A stretch of DNA of 64,000 bases from Malania oleifera (Eukaryota; Streptophyta; Magnoliopsida; Santalales; Ximeniaceae). Location of the stretch: NCBI RefSeq assembly GCF_029873635.1, contig NC_080426.1, forward strand, positions 58,932,673 through 58,996,672, in the 5' to 3' direction. The stretch's first letter is position 1. Every line of letters starts with the position of its first letter. The notes below the pieces were generated by a model. That model did no database searches. It saw only the letters and a program-made list of their open reading frames with translations, and was not told the DNA's origin. Below are positions 22,971-33,451 of this stretch, one piece after another. Both the position numbers and the translations under genes were made by a program.

Positions 22971-24620
22971 CTAAGGAGGAATTTCGTCTGGTGGCTGCAA
23001 GTCTATAAATTGCATTGACGGGTCTCCAAATTTGAGCCACCACAGTGGATCAGTCTTCATACCTGCACGAAAATTAGCTTCAAATGAATTAATGCATGTC
23101 AAAATACCAAACAATACGTGCGCAGGTTGACCCTCGTGTGTGGACAAGAAAGGTTCTTTATTCAATATTGTGTCCAGGAAATTTGCTTCTTTATGAACTA
23201 ATATGTGATAGGAAGTTATTGGAATAATTACCTGCAGTTCTTCAGAAGCATTAACATTAAAGGTTTTACCTGGTTCTTTGAAAATTATATGCTCACCAGA
23301 CTGGTCACCCTCTTTATCGGGTGTACATATTATACCACTGCAAGAGTCTGCCTCCACATTAGGCTCCTTAACATCTAATCCAGACGGGAGTGACGATTTC
23401 ACGATTTCTGAGCTCGGAGTATGAGGTACCACAGGTTGGTACTTCGTATGAGTATCAGTCTCCTCATCAACTAACTGCTCCGCTTGTGGCCCCATTTCCT
23501 TTAATTTTTCTTTGACCTCTTCTAGTTCAACCATGACTTCTGGTGCTAGGACAACTGTTTGCCCGGCGATGAGCATCTTAGGTTGGGGAAATTCTTTCTC
23601 GCTTCTTAAAGTGATGGCAGCCTCTGCTGCCTCAAAGAGATCATCGTACATTTGTTGTTGTGGTTGCTGGTGCTCTTGAGGACTAGGCTAAGGTTCTCCG
23701 AGCAATTCTTCGTTTTCTAAAATATCAAACTGTGTGCTAATCGCATTAATGGTATCCCGCAATTCATTATTATGATCGACTTGAGTTTGCATGAACTGCT
23801 GGAGCATGTTCACCATTTGAGTTATGCTATCCTCTAGAAATTCCGATGGCGTACAGCTCTGAGGGATCTGTGGTGGCTGGTATTGAGGCGGAGGAATATC
23901 TGGGCAATTTGGTGGTTCATATGCATCACCACCACTAATTGTGCTGATAGGATGTGTAGTCATGGGTGCCTAAGTGTATTGTGTGTTGCACTGTGGGACA
24001 TTGTTAGCTAAGTAATCAAAGAATGATAATACTTGATTTGGATCCTCACTAACAGGCTCTCCATTAGACATAGTCTGGACAAAACACTTGCAATCAGGGG
24101 TAAGAGCAGTATAAAAACAATCAACTAACCTCCATGAGTCGAACCCATGATGTGGACAAGTGCTTAGTAGATCCTTGAATCGCTCCCAACAAGCCTTAAA
24201 TGTCTCGTCATCCTGCTGCACAAAATTAAGAATCTGTTCCTGCAAAAATTGAGTTTTCTGTGAGGAACAAAACGCATACAGAAATTCATGCTCCATATCA
24301 GTCCAATTAATGATAGAGTGCGGTCTTAAGGAATGAAACCAAATCAGTGCCCTATCCTGCAAAGCAGCAAGAAATAAATTCAATCTAGTAGATTCATCAG
24401 CGCTAGTATGAGAGAAAAACATGTTGCAGGTTAACTCAAACTCTGTTAGGTGCTGATAAGGGCACTCAGATTCCGTCCCGTAGAACTCGGGTAGCAACGA
24501 CGTCCTCCCGTGCTGCATCATGAAATTAAGCTCGTCATAAGGTAAAACAGTGGAAGAGGATGCAGTGGCATATTCAAGCTGCAAAAAATTCATTATCGTG
24601 CGTGGTGCAGGTGCAGCCAT
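22971..24620 (-). pseudogene. Athila-type gag with two in-frame TAG codons
   Basis: One 550-codon frame runs from an ATG at 24620. It encodes a retrotransposon capsid-type domain (residues about 40-200) with Athila features such as FYGTESECPYQHLTEFE, LWFHSLRPHS-like and FKACWERFKDLLSTCPHHGF. In-frame TAG codons interrupt it at about 23967-23969 (after QCNTQYT) and about 23685-23687 (after LLGEP). The remainder reads on in the same frame through a Gln/Pro-rich linker to an acidic C-terminal part. In both places a CAG (Gln) codon would fit the context, so the stops look like single C-to-T changes. No zinc knuckle is visible. Gag would form the virus-like particle in the cytoplasm. Confidence 0.85.
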
Positions 24621-24729
24621 GTTTCAAAACTCAAAATTTTTTTCTATTTTTGTTCTCTATTTTTTTTTATTTTTCAAAAAACTAACAAAAATGACGGGAA
24701 AAACGCAAATTTGAGACTAAGACCGACAT

Positions 24730-24753
24730 TCCCCGGCAACGGCGCCAAAAACT
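24730..24753 (-). other. Athila-type primer-binding site
   Basis: Minus strand TTTGGCGCCGTTGCCGGGGA lies three to four bases after the LTR end. It is widely seen in Athila-lineage elements. Confidence 0.9.
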
Positions 24754-26481
24754 TGACTCACTCGAAAAATGAGCAGCTCGGAAGCTATCCCAAGTATAGG
24801 AGTTCTATCGTGTAATATTAAACCCAAGGGCTAGATCGTCTCCTCAGGGAATGCGTTTTAATCTCAGAATTTACGTTCGTCCAATCGAAATTAAATTGCA
24901 CTGAACTCAGTTCAGATTCAGGGCTTTTCAAGATTGTTCAATTTCACTTTTGATGAATTAAATGACACGTAATTTAAAACTCTAAACTAACATGCACTAA
25001 ATAAAAGAAAACAAGAATAGAAACCCTATCCTACTTAAGGAAACATTAAAGCACATGTCAATTAAAAAAGGAAACTTTGAATATGAAATTAAAACACGCA
25101 AGGAAACTTAACTAGATATGAATACACATGATAAAAAAAACGAACCTTTAACAAGAAGGACCTCGAATTAAAACTAAATTATTAATGAATTAAACGAAAA
25201 CAAAACACGATAAAAACACAAACTTTAATAAAAACCGACCCAAAACTAAATCAAGCTTCGAAAAATAAAAATTAAATCTTGAAAAGATGACTAGCCTAAT
25301 TTCTTGAACCAAAACACTTTTTTTTTTTTTATTCTTTTATATATATATTTTTAGAATTACCAAATTTACGGAAATAAACCACTCCACCGCTAAATTACGT
25401 GAAAACAAAACAAAACGAAAACAATTAAATAGCTACTACAATAAGAATAAGACATTAAAATTCAGATTTTCTTTAAGTAACATTAACAAATCAAAACATA
25501 AGTATTAATAAATAAAGAAATAAAGGAGAGAGAGAAAATAAACATCCATGGAGGCTGTGGAAGAGAGAGCCTTGGCTGGCAGCTGGAATGGTAGCACTCG
25601 GGTCTGCTGCAGAGGAGCTGAAGTGGAGTTGCTGGCCGAGGGTGGAGCTGGTCTGGGCTGAGCTGCTGTGCTGTGCAGCAGGGGCTGTGGTTGCGGTGCT
25701 GTTAGCAGCTGCTGTGTGTGCTGTGTTGCAGAGAAATTCCGGCTGAGGAGGACTGCTATGGTGGTGTTTCACAGCTGCGGGAAGAGAAGAGGAGGCTGGC
25801 CATGTACAGAGGGAGTTCAGCAGGAAAACAGAGGATGAAAAAAAAGGGAAAGGAGAAGAAGAAATGAGAAGGAGAAAGCTAGAGAGAGAGCTGAAAAGAA
25901 AGACAAGACAAGGAAAGATTAAAGAAGAAGAAGAAAAATAATAAAGAGAAGAGAAGAAGAAGAAGAAGAAGAAGAGAAGAGGAGAGTAGAGGAGAGCCCT
26001 CCGGGCTGCCTCCCAAAGAAGAAGGAGAAAGAGAAGATTTAAAGGGGATGGGGAAAAGCCCTATGACCCGGCGTGGAACAACCCGACCCGTTTGCAACGG
26101 GTTGACCCGGCAACTTGATTTTTTTATTTTTTTTAATTCTCTGTTTGTTGCAAATTCTGCTCTTCTGGATCCCGTATCTCATAAAACTCAAAACACAAAA
26201 GTTGTATATGATCCTTTTCTCTTTCTTCAGAAATTTGAATCATCTCGATCGGAGCTCGGACGGAAAAGTTATGCATAAAATACGAACAGGTGTCGGTTTT
26301 GATTCCTGGGAATTTTCCTGCGACAAAAAATTACCAAATTCTCATAAATAGTGCAATAAAGTTCAAGAATGATAATTTTGGAATTTTATTAAAATATTGG
26401 ATAATTTTAGACATTTAATTAAAAATATAAACGGTAAAGCCCAGGTTAAGCGTCCAATTACGCAGTTTTGACGCGTAATCA
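24754..26481 (-). repeat. Athila-like 5' LTR (1728 bp)
   Basis: Matches 19491-21245 with only scattered substitutions and a shorter GAA run (25920-25985). The differences are few enough to see individually, so the insertion is young. Confidence 0.93.
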
Positions 26482-26486
26482 CGCAT

Positions 26487-26533
26487 CCCAAATTTCTTTT
26501 GCTGACTTCTTCTCTGCAATGCTTGATAACACC
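26487..26533 (-). pseudogene. Copia gag, middle 47 bases between two insertions
   Basis: Minus strand encodes VLSSIAEKKSAKEIWD, the sequence that links NLHLALA (35880 region) to ALTKLYEVKSL (19490 region) in Tork-type gag. It fixes the order and frame of both neighbouring insertions. Confidence 0.85.
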
Positions 26534-27629
26534 TGAAATTAGGAATAGCTTCCCAAGAGGGGGTGGTGATCTGGATACTTTTTGATTTTAATAATTTTTA
26601 TGCTTTGCTTATGACACCAAGAAAAATACAATTAATAACTGATAATCACACTTGAAAATACTGAAATTTAAATTCACGAACCAATCAAATATACCAAAAC
26701 AATTCAACCACTCAACTAAGAATATTAGTATTTCTGTCAATTTCCTTATAAATGTTTTCCACATTCTTTGAAAAACTTCTTCGTATGCATTTCTCTTGAT
26801 CAAGATTTTTGCAGATTAACCAAAGTACTTCCTTTTGGGTTTCTGCAAACGGTTAATCAAAATGTACTTTCTAAATATTGAGAGTCTTTGTTTCTTTCTC
26901 ACTTTAGGACCTGCAACCTACACTTTAAATCACACGACAACAGCTTGTACAGAAAATAGAGAGTAAAGAAGAGAGAAAGACACAAAGTTTTTACAAGGTT
27001 CGGCTTCAACATAGCCTACGTCCTCACCCTTGGCAAAATACCCAAGGGTTCCACTATAGCAGTTCCGTTACCGGGTGGAACAACGCCTGTTTACAATCAC
27101 TCCTTGGTCAAGGCTAGAGTCTGCCTTCTCCAAACAATATACCCTTGTTTGGTCAATGATCCAACAGCTTGGAATCGTCCAAAATCTACAAGAGAGATAA
27201 TAAGAAACTAGTGTACAAGAGAAGTTCACACAAAGAGCAGGTTAGTACAAATTGAAATTATGTACTTCAAAAGACAAATATCAAGAAAGAAATACACTTT
27301 TGAAGCTTAACAAATATTTCACCCAATTCCTTTTCTCTAGATGAGAAATCAGTAATGTTTCTTCAGGAATTGATTAGCAATAATATCAGAATCACAATAC
27401 TTTCAACTTGTAAGAGATTGATCAAGGTGAGACTTTGAGAGCAAGAGGGCTTAAGAGATTTTCAATACTTGGTGTGTATTTTTGATTTAAAAAAACCATG
27501 TATTTATAGACTTCTAAACAAGTTTCCTTGTTGCAAGAGTTTCGTTAGAAAGTTTTCCAAATTGTTAGAAAATTTGGAGTTCAAACGGCTATAACTTAAA
27601 ATATTAGACTTTAAAAAAAAAATTGCCGT

Positions 27630-27900
27630 TGAACAGTGTTCAGATGTCTGAAGAGTCAAGTTCAGACGTCTGAAGTTCCTGAAACCCTTTAAAAAATTAA
27701 CTGGACACAGGGTCAGATGTCTGAAAAGTGGGTTCAGACGTCTCAGGTGTTGGGTTCAGATGTCTGTAGTATTGAGTTCAAACGTATGAACAGCTACTGT
27801 CTCTATTTTGTCCCAGAAAATCTTTGAACATCTGCACTTATTCTTCAGACGTCTAAAGTAATTGTTCAGATGTCTGAACATGAAGTTCAGTCATCTGAAT
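27630..27900. repeat. Cluster of about 9 TTCAGACGTCTGAA motifs
   Basis: The palindrome CAGACGTCTG and variants CAGATGTCTG recur, mostly preceded by GTT and followed by AA. They occupy a position in this LTR-like element equivalent to the GGTCGACC cluster of 13763-16046. Confidence 0.85.
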
Positions 27901-28216
27901 AGATAAAAACCTATTTTAAAAAAATCTTTTTCATTAAAAAATAATTTGCTCTCATATTCTGATTTTTCCAAAACTTGTTTCAATATTCTTAAATAGGTCT
28001 TTAGGTCCTCATAATCTCTTGGAAAAGCTTCAAAACGTATTTCAAACGATATTTAACTTTTAAAATACTTTCAATATATTTCCTAAGACTTTGTATGCCA
28101 AGCTTGACATCTTCCTCAATCTTTGCTTTTGAAGTTCTTTGCTTGAGCTGCAAATGTCTTAGTTTCTCTTTTGATCATTTGTTAAGTCTATCTTCCTTGG
28201 TGAACCACACTTGATC

Positions 28217-30557
28217 TGTGATGACCCAAAAATATATATACGATTAAAGCACAATAATAATAAAATAATAAAGATGGTCATTAAGTTAATATCAATACAA
28301 AAATATTTTTCTGTAGGATCCTTGATTCTATATTTGATGCCTAAGAAAGACCTTGTCTTAGCGAGTGCTCAGTGACCATTGCGGCTTAATCGCTCCCTGA
28401 AGGTCGGCCTGGTCAAAATGGAATTTCATAAGATAAACAGGATAGACATTATTTGTACACGTAAATAAGTATATATACATAAAATAGAATTTTGATAGAC
28501 ATAATTTGTGGAAATACATAGAAAGATAATAATAATAATATAGGTATCATATGAGGGGCCCACAAGACTATGTGGAGCCCACATGAGTCCTGAAGTCATA
28601 TGGAGGTTTACACAAGTCTCGAAACTATGTAGAACTCATAAAAATCGTATGAGGATTATTGGAGTTACGTAGGATCCATTTGGATCTCAAAGTTGTGTGG
28701 GGTCCACAAGATCATGTGGGGCCCACATGAGTTTTCAAAATTCAAAATTAATTATTTTTCAAAAATAAATAAATACTAAAAATAGTTTAAAAGTAATAAC
28801 AATGATAATAATAATGATAATAATGATTAAAAATAAAATAAAATAATAAAATAATTAATTAACTAAATAATTAATTAATTAAGTAATTAATTAAAATTTT
28901 ATTTAATGGGAATGGTGGCAAGCACTACCACATGGCCTCCATCCTCATCCTATACTCAACTCATACCTTACCCATCCCTTGCTCATTCTTTAATTTTAAA
29001 AAAATTATATTTTCACTCATCTTCCCACACTTTTATAATTTCCATTTCTTTTCCAAAATTTTCCTATAAATAGGAAGCTCTCAACCTTCATTTTTCACAA
29101 CAATTTTTCCAAGGAAAAGAAGAATTAGTGAGTGAAAGAATTTGTGGTGAAGAGAATTTTTGAGTAAGTTCTCACTCACCCACTCTTTCCGATCTCATTT
29201 CTTAGAAATAGTTATTGTGTTCATTGCACAAGGTAAAAGAAGAAGGTAAGTAAATTTTGATTATGTTAGTTTTTTTCTTAAAAATTCATACCCGAGTTTA
29301 TTTTGTAAGTAAATTTCAATTATGTTAGTTAGTTCTATAAAATTTTCATGATTTTACTTTTTCGCATATTTAATTATACGAGTTCTATTTTAACATACTT
29401 GCATTTATTTTTGGGTTAAGAAATGTTCTAATCCACTCGGGTAATTTCAGCAATTCTTCTATTCAAAAATATATATATATTTTTAACACAAAAATTGTGT
29501 GGCATGAGTTTTATTTTTATGTTACATGTTTTATGAAAATATGAGTAAAGATGAGATTTTCACGATATTATTTTAAATCGCATAAATTATAATAAGATGA
29601 TTTTAAAATCCCTTATGGCAACGAAAGTTCAAAGTTACAGATGCTCGATACCGCAGTTTAAAGTTTAAACGAATCAGAGTGCACCTACACTGTTTACATA
29701 GTAGTTATTTATGTTAGTGAATTTCTCCTGAGTGCACACCTGGTTCCGAACCAGGACTTAATAAGGAAAATCTCACTTAATGTTTACGTACGTTGATTTA
29801 GTTTGGTTGACGAACTAACTAAGTCCAATCTTCAGACCGCACAACCCAGTTATGGGGTTAAACATGACTTATGGCAAACAGACCTAAGGGTGGTTTTCAC
29901 AATTTATGTTTATAGATATTTAATTACGTATACAGAGTTATTAATGATTTGAAGGAAAAGTATAAGTTTATATGAAAAGTGTCATTCTTGTGCCTAAATG
30001 ACGATTTAAAGGAAACGTATAAGGAGAAGTATATGTATGTATATAATTAAATATTTTTATAGTTTTAAAGTTAAAAGTTTAATTTAGCGGTCACAGTATA
30101 TGGTTATTAAATTTTACTGTTATAGTTGATGGTAAAAGTTTTATGTATAAATTTTTAAATTTACATTTATTTTAGAAGCAGTGTTGAAGTTATAGTATTA
30201 AATATTGTTTTACGAAATTTTTAAAAAACTCATTTTGGCTACACACTAATAATAATCTTATTTACTTATCGAGCGTCGTCTCAATCCAATCATATTTTTA
30301 TTTCAGATAACTCTGAAGGGCATGTCGGAAATCAAGCTTAACAAGCATGCTGGTGGGGATAGAAAAATAAAGATTGATTAGAAATATTAGTATGATGCCA
30401 AATATTTATGTTTGTGTAATTTTTCTTCTTTTAAAATAAATGATTGTAATATGGATAATTAGCGTTCTGGTTTAATAATAATTGAGTTTATTTGCTTCCG
30501 TTGTAAATCAATAGTAAAAAGTAAATATCCCAAACCCTTTGGGGTTGGGGTATTACA
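28217..30557 (+). repeat. 5' LTR of the WOX-carrying element (2341 bp)
   Basis: A TATA box (CTATAAATAGG, about 29064-29074) would start transcripts near 29100 heading towards the WOX-like frame. The segment downstream (29246-30306) begins AAG|GTAAGT and ends TTTTATTTCAG|, so it resembles an intron. Near the end, the GACCGCACAACCCAG block is shared with the LTR at 62873-64000. Confidence 0.92.
29246..30306 (+). other. Possible intron inside the LTR leader
   Basis: Strong donor GTAAGT at 29246 and acceptor TATTTTTATTTCAG ending at 30306. Both sites are preserved in the 3' LTR (34482 and 35492). If used, it would be a 5' untranslated leader intron in transcripts starting at the LTR TATA box. 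Functional use is inference. Confidence 0.4.
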
Positions 30558-30572
30558 TTTGGTATCAGAGCA
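30558..30572 (+). other. Primer-binding site (initiator tRNA-Met type)
   Basis: TTTGGTATCAGAGCA directly follows the LTR end. TGGTATCAGAGC is complementary to the 3' end of plant initiator tRNA-Met. Confidence 0.88.
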
Positions 30573-30788
30573 ATAGGTTATAGGTTCTGTATACTTTAAA
30601 GAAATAATTTTACCAGAGCATAAGATATAGGTTCTACATACTCTAATATATAGGTTTTACCATAGCTTAGGCATAAAACATGATTGGGTAGGATTGGCTA
30701 ATTTAGAATATTTATTTAAGTTTGTTATATTATTATACATTAATAATAGATTTATGATTTTAAAATAACATTTGATCATTGTTTAAGA

Positions 30789-30854
30789 ATGAATCCTAAA
30801 GATAGTAGCATTGGAGGAAATGAGATTAACGTGAAAGCTTCCAAGGACAGGTAA
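30789..30854 (+). pseudogene. Short frame, possible remnant of gag start
   Basis: An ATG about 230 bases after the primer site opens a 21-codon frame (MNPKDSSIGG...) ending in TAA. Position and size fit a truncated gag N-terminus, but there is not enough sequence to identify a family. After it, about 900 bases (30855-31740) are AT-rich without any gene. Confidence 0.3.
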
Positions 30855-31674
30855 TAATCATAAATTTTCTAACAAAAATGGTAGTATTATTGAAGATATG
30901 TTAATTAATTTAAATATGTTATTTATGTTTGTAGAAATACGTACCCATGATTCAAAATTAATTGTCAGATGCATTAATAATTTAAAATTTGTATATATAT
31001 AAATATAATAATATAATAATATATGAGATTATTTATTTTCAATGTTCTTATTTTCACTAAATATATAAGAAATAACACATTAGATCCTACTGAGTTTAGA
31101 AGTGTTACACATACAAATAGATATGAATAAACGATCTATTATGAAATTTGAATTTACTCAAAATTTCTTTACATGTATAAGTTGGATATATGTTTTTTTA
31201 CATTACATATTCAGTTATCAACAAAACATTCAAGCTTAATTTAGGAATATATATTTTGACAAAATCTTTAATTTTAATTTTTTATTAGTTTATAAGGAAT
31301 TAAACATAATTTAAATATTCCTTATTATATTTAAATTCAAAAATAATAATAATAATAATAATCCCTTTGCATGTGCAAGTTTAATATGTATATCTACTTT
31401 TTTGTTTTTTTTTTTCCATTGCATATTCAATTTCCATCAAGTATCCAAGTTTGATTTAGAAGTACAAATTTTGACGGAATCTTTAATTTTATTTAAATTT
31501 ATAAAGGTTAATACAACTTAAATTTTTCTATATATATATATATATATAAACTTTATATAGTAAAAAAAAAAATTCATCAATTAAAGCAATATAAAGATTA
31601 ACTAATTTCCTTCAAATAACTAATCAATGTCAAATTATCAATCGGCCAAACATGCCCAACATATATATGATCTA

Positions 31675-31718
<44 letters not shown>

Positions 31719-31744
31719 GAATATATATATAAGGGGTACTGTTG

Positions 31745-31918
31745 CAGTTAAAAAAAGAAAAAAAAGCTTTATAGGTAGAAATCATTGGCTATAGTTCACT
31801 TACCCCCAAAGCAAGGTCAGGGCATGAGACCACTTGGGCATAGTGGGGACTCGAACCCTTAATCATATGGATGCACGGCCGGTTCCTCACCAATAGGCCA
31901 CCCACCCAAGTGGTGACC
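31745..31918 (-). mobile_element. Probable tRNA-derived SINE
   Basis: On the minus strand, TGGCCTATTGGTGAGG resembles an RNA polymerase III A box. GGGTTCGAGTCCC about 40 bases further matches the B-box consensus. The unit ends in T-runs (AAGCTTTTTTTTC on the minus strand). It lies inside the WOX-carrying retrotransposon in the opposite direction. Flanking duplications are not clear. Confidence 0.5.
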
Positions 31919-31989
31919 TAAGGATGAAATGAATTATAGTTAAAGCATTAATAAAGATGTAGAAACATAAAAAGAACCTTGAGTCTACA

Positions 31990-32275
31990 AATTTTGCAAT
32001 ACGTGTCGCTCGCTCTATTTTCGCGACACATATCGCTCTCCCTTGATTTTTGAAAAATACGTCACTCGAGGCTGCGTCGCTTTCTCTCGATTTTTGCAAC
32101 ACACATCATTCTCCCTCGATTTTTGCAAAACGCGTCGCTCTCTCTCGATTCTCATGGCACACGTCGCTCTCCCTTGATTTGTGCAAAACGTGTTGCTCGA
32201 TATCCGTGACACGCGTCGCTCTCTCTCGATTCTCGTAGCACACGTCGCTCTCTCTCGATTTCCACAACACGCAGC
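31990..32275. repeat. Minisatellite directly upstream of the WOX-like gene
   Basis: About eight to nine units of 29-33 bases with the core CGTCGCTCTCTCTCGATT followed by TTYGCAACAC. It is GC-richer than its surroundings and stops about 10 bases before the TATA box. It creates artificial Arg/Glu-rich minus-strand frames. Confidence 0.88.
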
Positions 32276-32283
32276 CATTCCTC

Positions 32284-32290
32284 TATAAAA
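32284..32290 (+). promoter_or_regulatory. TATA box of the WOX-like gene
   Basis: TATAAAA, 120 bases before the first ATG. A start site about 30 bases downstream would leave a leader of roughly 95 bases. The leader is pyrimidine-rich (CATCATAGCTTTCTATCATC). Confidence 0.5.
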
Positions 32291-32410
32291 AAGGATCTGC
32301 CCTCCTCGAACTCTAAGCATCATAGCTTTCTATCATCTTGAACAACCACATTTCGATTTGCAGAGATTAGTTCTTCCCAACTTTTCTCTTGGTTGTCTCA
32401 TTACTCGAAA

Positions 32411-33073
32411 ATGTTGCCAAATCACCCAACTCCTCAAGCTACTAAGAGCAGCACTAGATCGCCAATCCAAAGATGGAAACCTAGCAAGACACAGCTGGAT
32501 ATTTTGGAGGAGGCCTTCCGCAGCAATCAAGGGGAACTCCCTTCTATGGAGCGGACTATCTTGCTTGCAGCACAACTTCAAAGGTATGGTCTAATCGAGC
32601 CGAGGAATGTACACTTTTGGTTTGAGAACTGTAGGCATAGGCGGGAATCAGTTGGAGAAGCCACTATCTCAACTACTACTCCATCAATTCTCCATCTTAC
32701 CTCCTCCGCTACTACTGCCCCGAGCAGTGCCCTTGCCATTCTTCCAACCCTCATCCCTATCGAGAATATTCCGTCCGTGAAACTTACAACTAATATCACA
32801 CCAATGAGCCATACCCCTTACAATGGCAATATCGCAGTCACCACACTAAGGGTTTTGGATAATGCTGGCCTACTCTACCATTGCAAGGAGATCCAATGTG
32901 CGTTGAGAATCATATACGGGCCACCAATTACTCGTTATGATCATCCCCACCAAATGCCACAAAGGGAAGAGGGCAGCTCTTCCTCTCTCGCCGAACAAAC
33001 GGGCGTTCTCTCCCTTTTTTCGACCCAAGCCGGCGACATTACAAGAGGTCAATTTTGTCAAGAAAGAACCTAG
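32411..33073 (+). CDS. WOX-like homeodomain protein (220 aa) inside a retrotransposon
   Basis: The first ATG at 32411 opens an uninterrupted 220-codon frame. Residues about 16-80 form a WUSCHEL-related homeodomain with an extended loop. Helix 1 is RWKPSKTQLDILEEAF, helix 2 is the ERTILLAAQLQRYG region, and helix 3 is NVHFWFENCRHRRE. Homeodomain W48, F49, N51, R53 and R55 are kept, but residue 50 is Glu instead of the Gln usual in WOX proteins and 52 is Cys. The rest is a Ser/Thr-rich middle with no known domain. A GVLSLFS segment near residues 198-204 loosely recalls the WUS box (TL-x-LFP). WOX proteins are nuclear transcription factors of meristem and embryo patterning. There is no intron, unlike most WOX genes, so a processed copy is likely. 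It is in the element's sense direction, with its own TATA box. DNA binding and expression are unproven. Confidence 0.75.
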   Translation: MLPNHPTPQATKSSTRSPIQRWKPSKTQLDILEEAFRSNQGELPSMERTILLAAQLQRYGLIEPRNVHFWFENCRHRRESVGEATISTTTPSILHLTSSATTAPSSALAILPTLIPIENIPSVKLTTNITPMSHTPYNGNIAVTTLRVLDNAGLLYHCKEIQCALRIIYGPPITRYDHPHQMPQREEGSSSSLAEQTGVLSLFSTQAGDITRGQFCQERT

Positions 33074-33440
33074 GCGGTTAGCAGTGACATCGTTAGCATT
33101 TTAATAGATGTTGACGTTGATCTAAGGCTCTAAAGGCCAAATTTCATTCCATTTTTATACATATATTTTAATTTATAGGACATGTATAATATAAATAAAT
33201 ATATATATATATATATATATATAATTATCCTTTTCCACATCTTCTGAATTTCTTTTCCATTTCAACCTCTATTAGACCAACGATTCACACTTCAATTCCC
33301 AAAATAAAATACACCGCCAAATTGACCCTCAATCTATTCTAAGACTTAGTCAAATCGTTAATCAATTTACTCTTTCAAATAGTGCAACCAATTATACAGT
33401 ACTCATTTTAAATTTGAAAATTTCGAGGACGAAATTTTTA
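33074..33440 (+). other. Tail region between WOX-like gene and purine tract
   Basis: AT-rich, with an (AT)n run at about 33195-33222 and no further coding sequence. The last 40 bases (GAAAATTTCGAGGACGAAAT) are retrotransposon 3' sequence, so the end of the captured segment lies somewhere before about 33400. Confidence 0.55.
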
Positions 33441-33451
33441 TGAGGGGAGAA
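33441..33451 (+). other. Polypurine tract of the WOX-carrying element
   Basis: TGAGGGGAGAA directly precedes the 3' LTR start TGTGATGACCC. Confidence 0.85.

Larger units (their letters stand above)
19491..26481 (-). mobile_element. Athila-like Gypsy element, gag only (non-autonomous)
   Basis: Two highly similar LTRs (19491-21245, 24754-26481) flank a 3.5 kb interior. Exact CGCAT duplications (19486-19490, 26482-26486) mark insertion into the Copia gag. The primer site TGGCGCCGTTGCCGGGGA (minus strand, just left of 24754) is the form typical of Athila. The interior encodes an Athila-type gag (22971-24620) but has no protease, reverse transcriptase or integrase. An autonomous relative would have to supply pol. 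Few LTR differences are visible by eye, so the insertion is recent relative to the Copia host. Confidence 0.93.

Noticed and set aside
32015-32323. 102-codon minus-strand frame rich in Arg and Glu
   Set aside because: It is the reverse reading of the minisatellite upstream of the WOX-like gene.
30789-32411. Possible spliced fusion of the gag start (donor-like AG|GTAATAATC near 30853) with the WOX-like frame via TTTGCAG near 32363
   Set aside because: The joined reading frame meets a TAG within two codons, so a fusion protein is not supported. A non-coding leader intron cannot be excluded.
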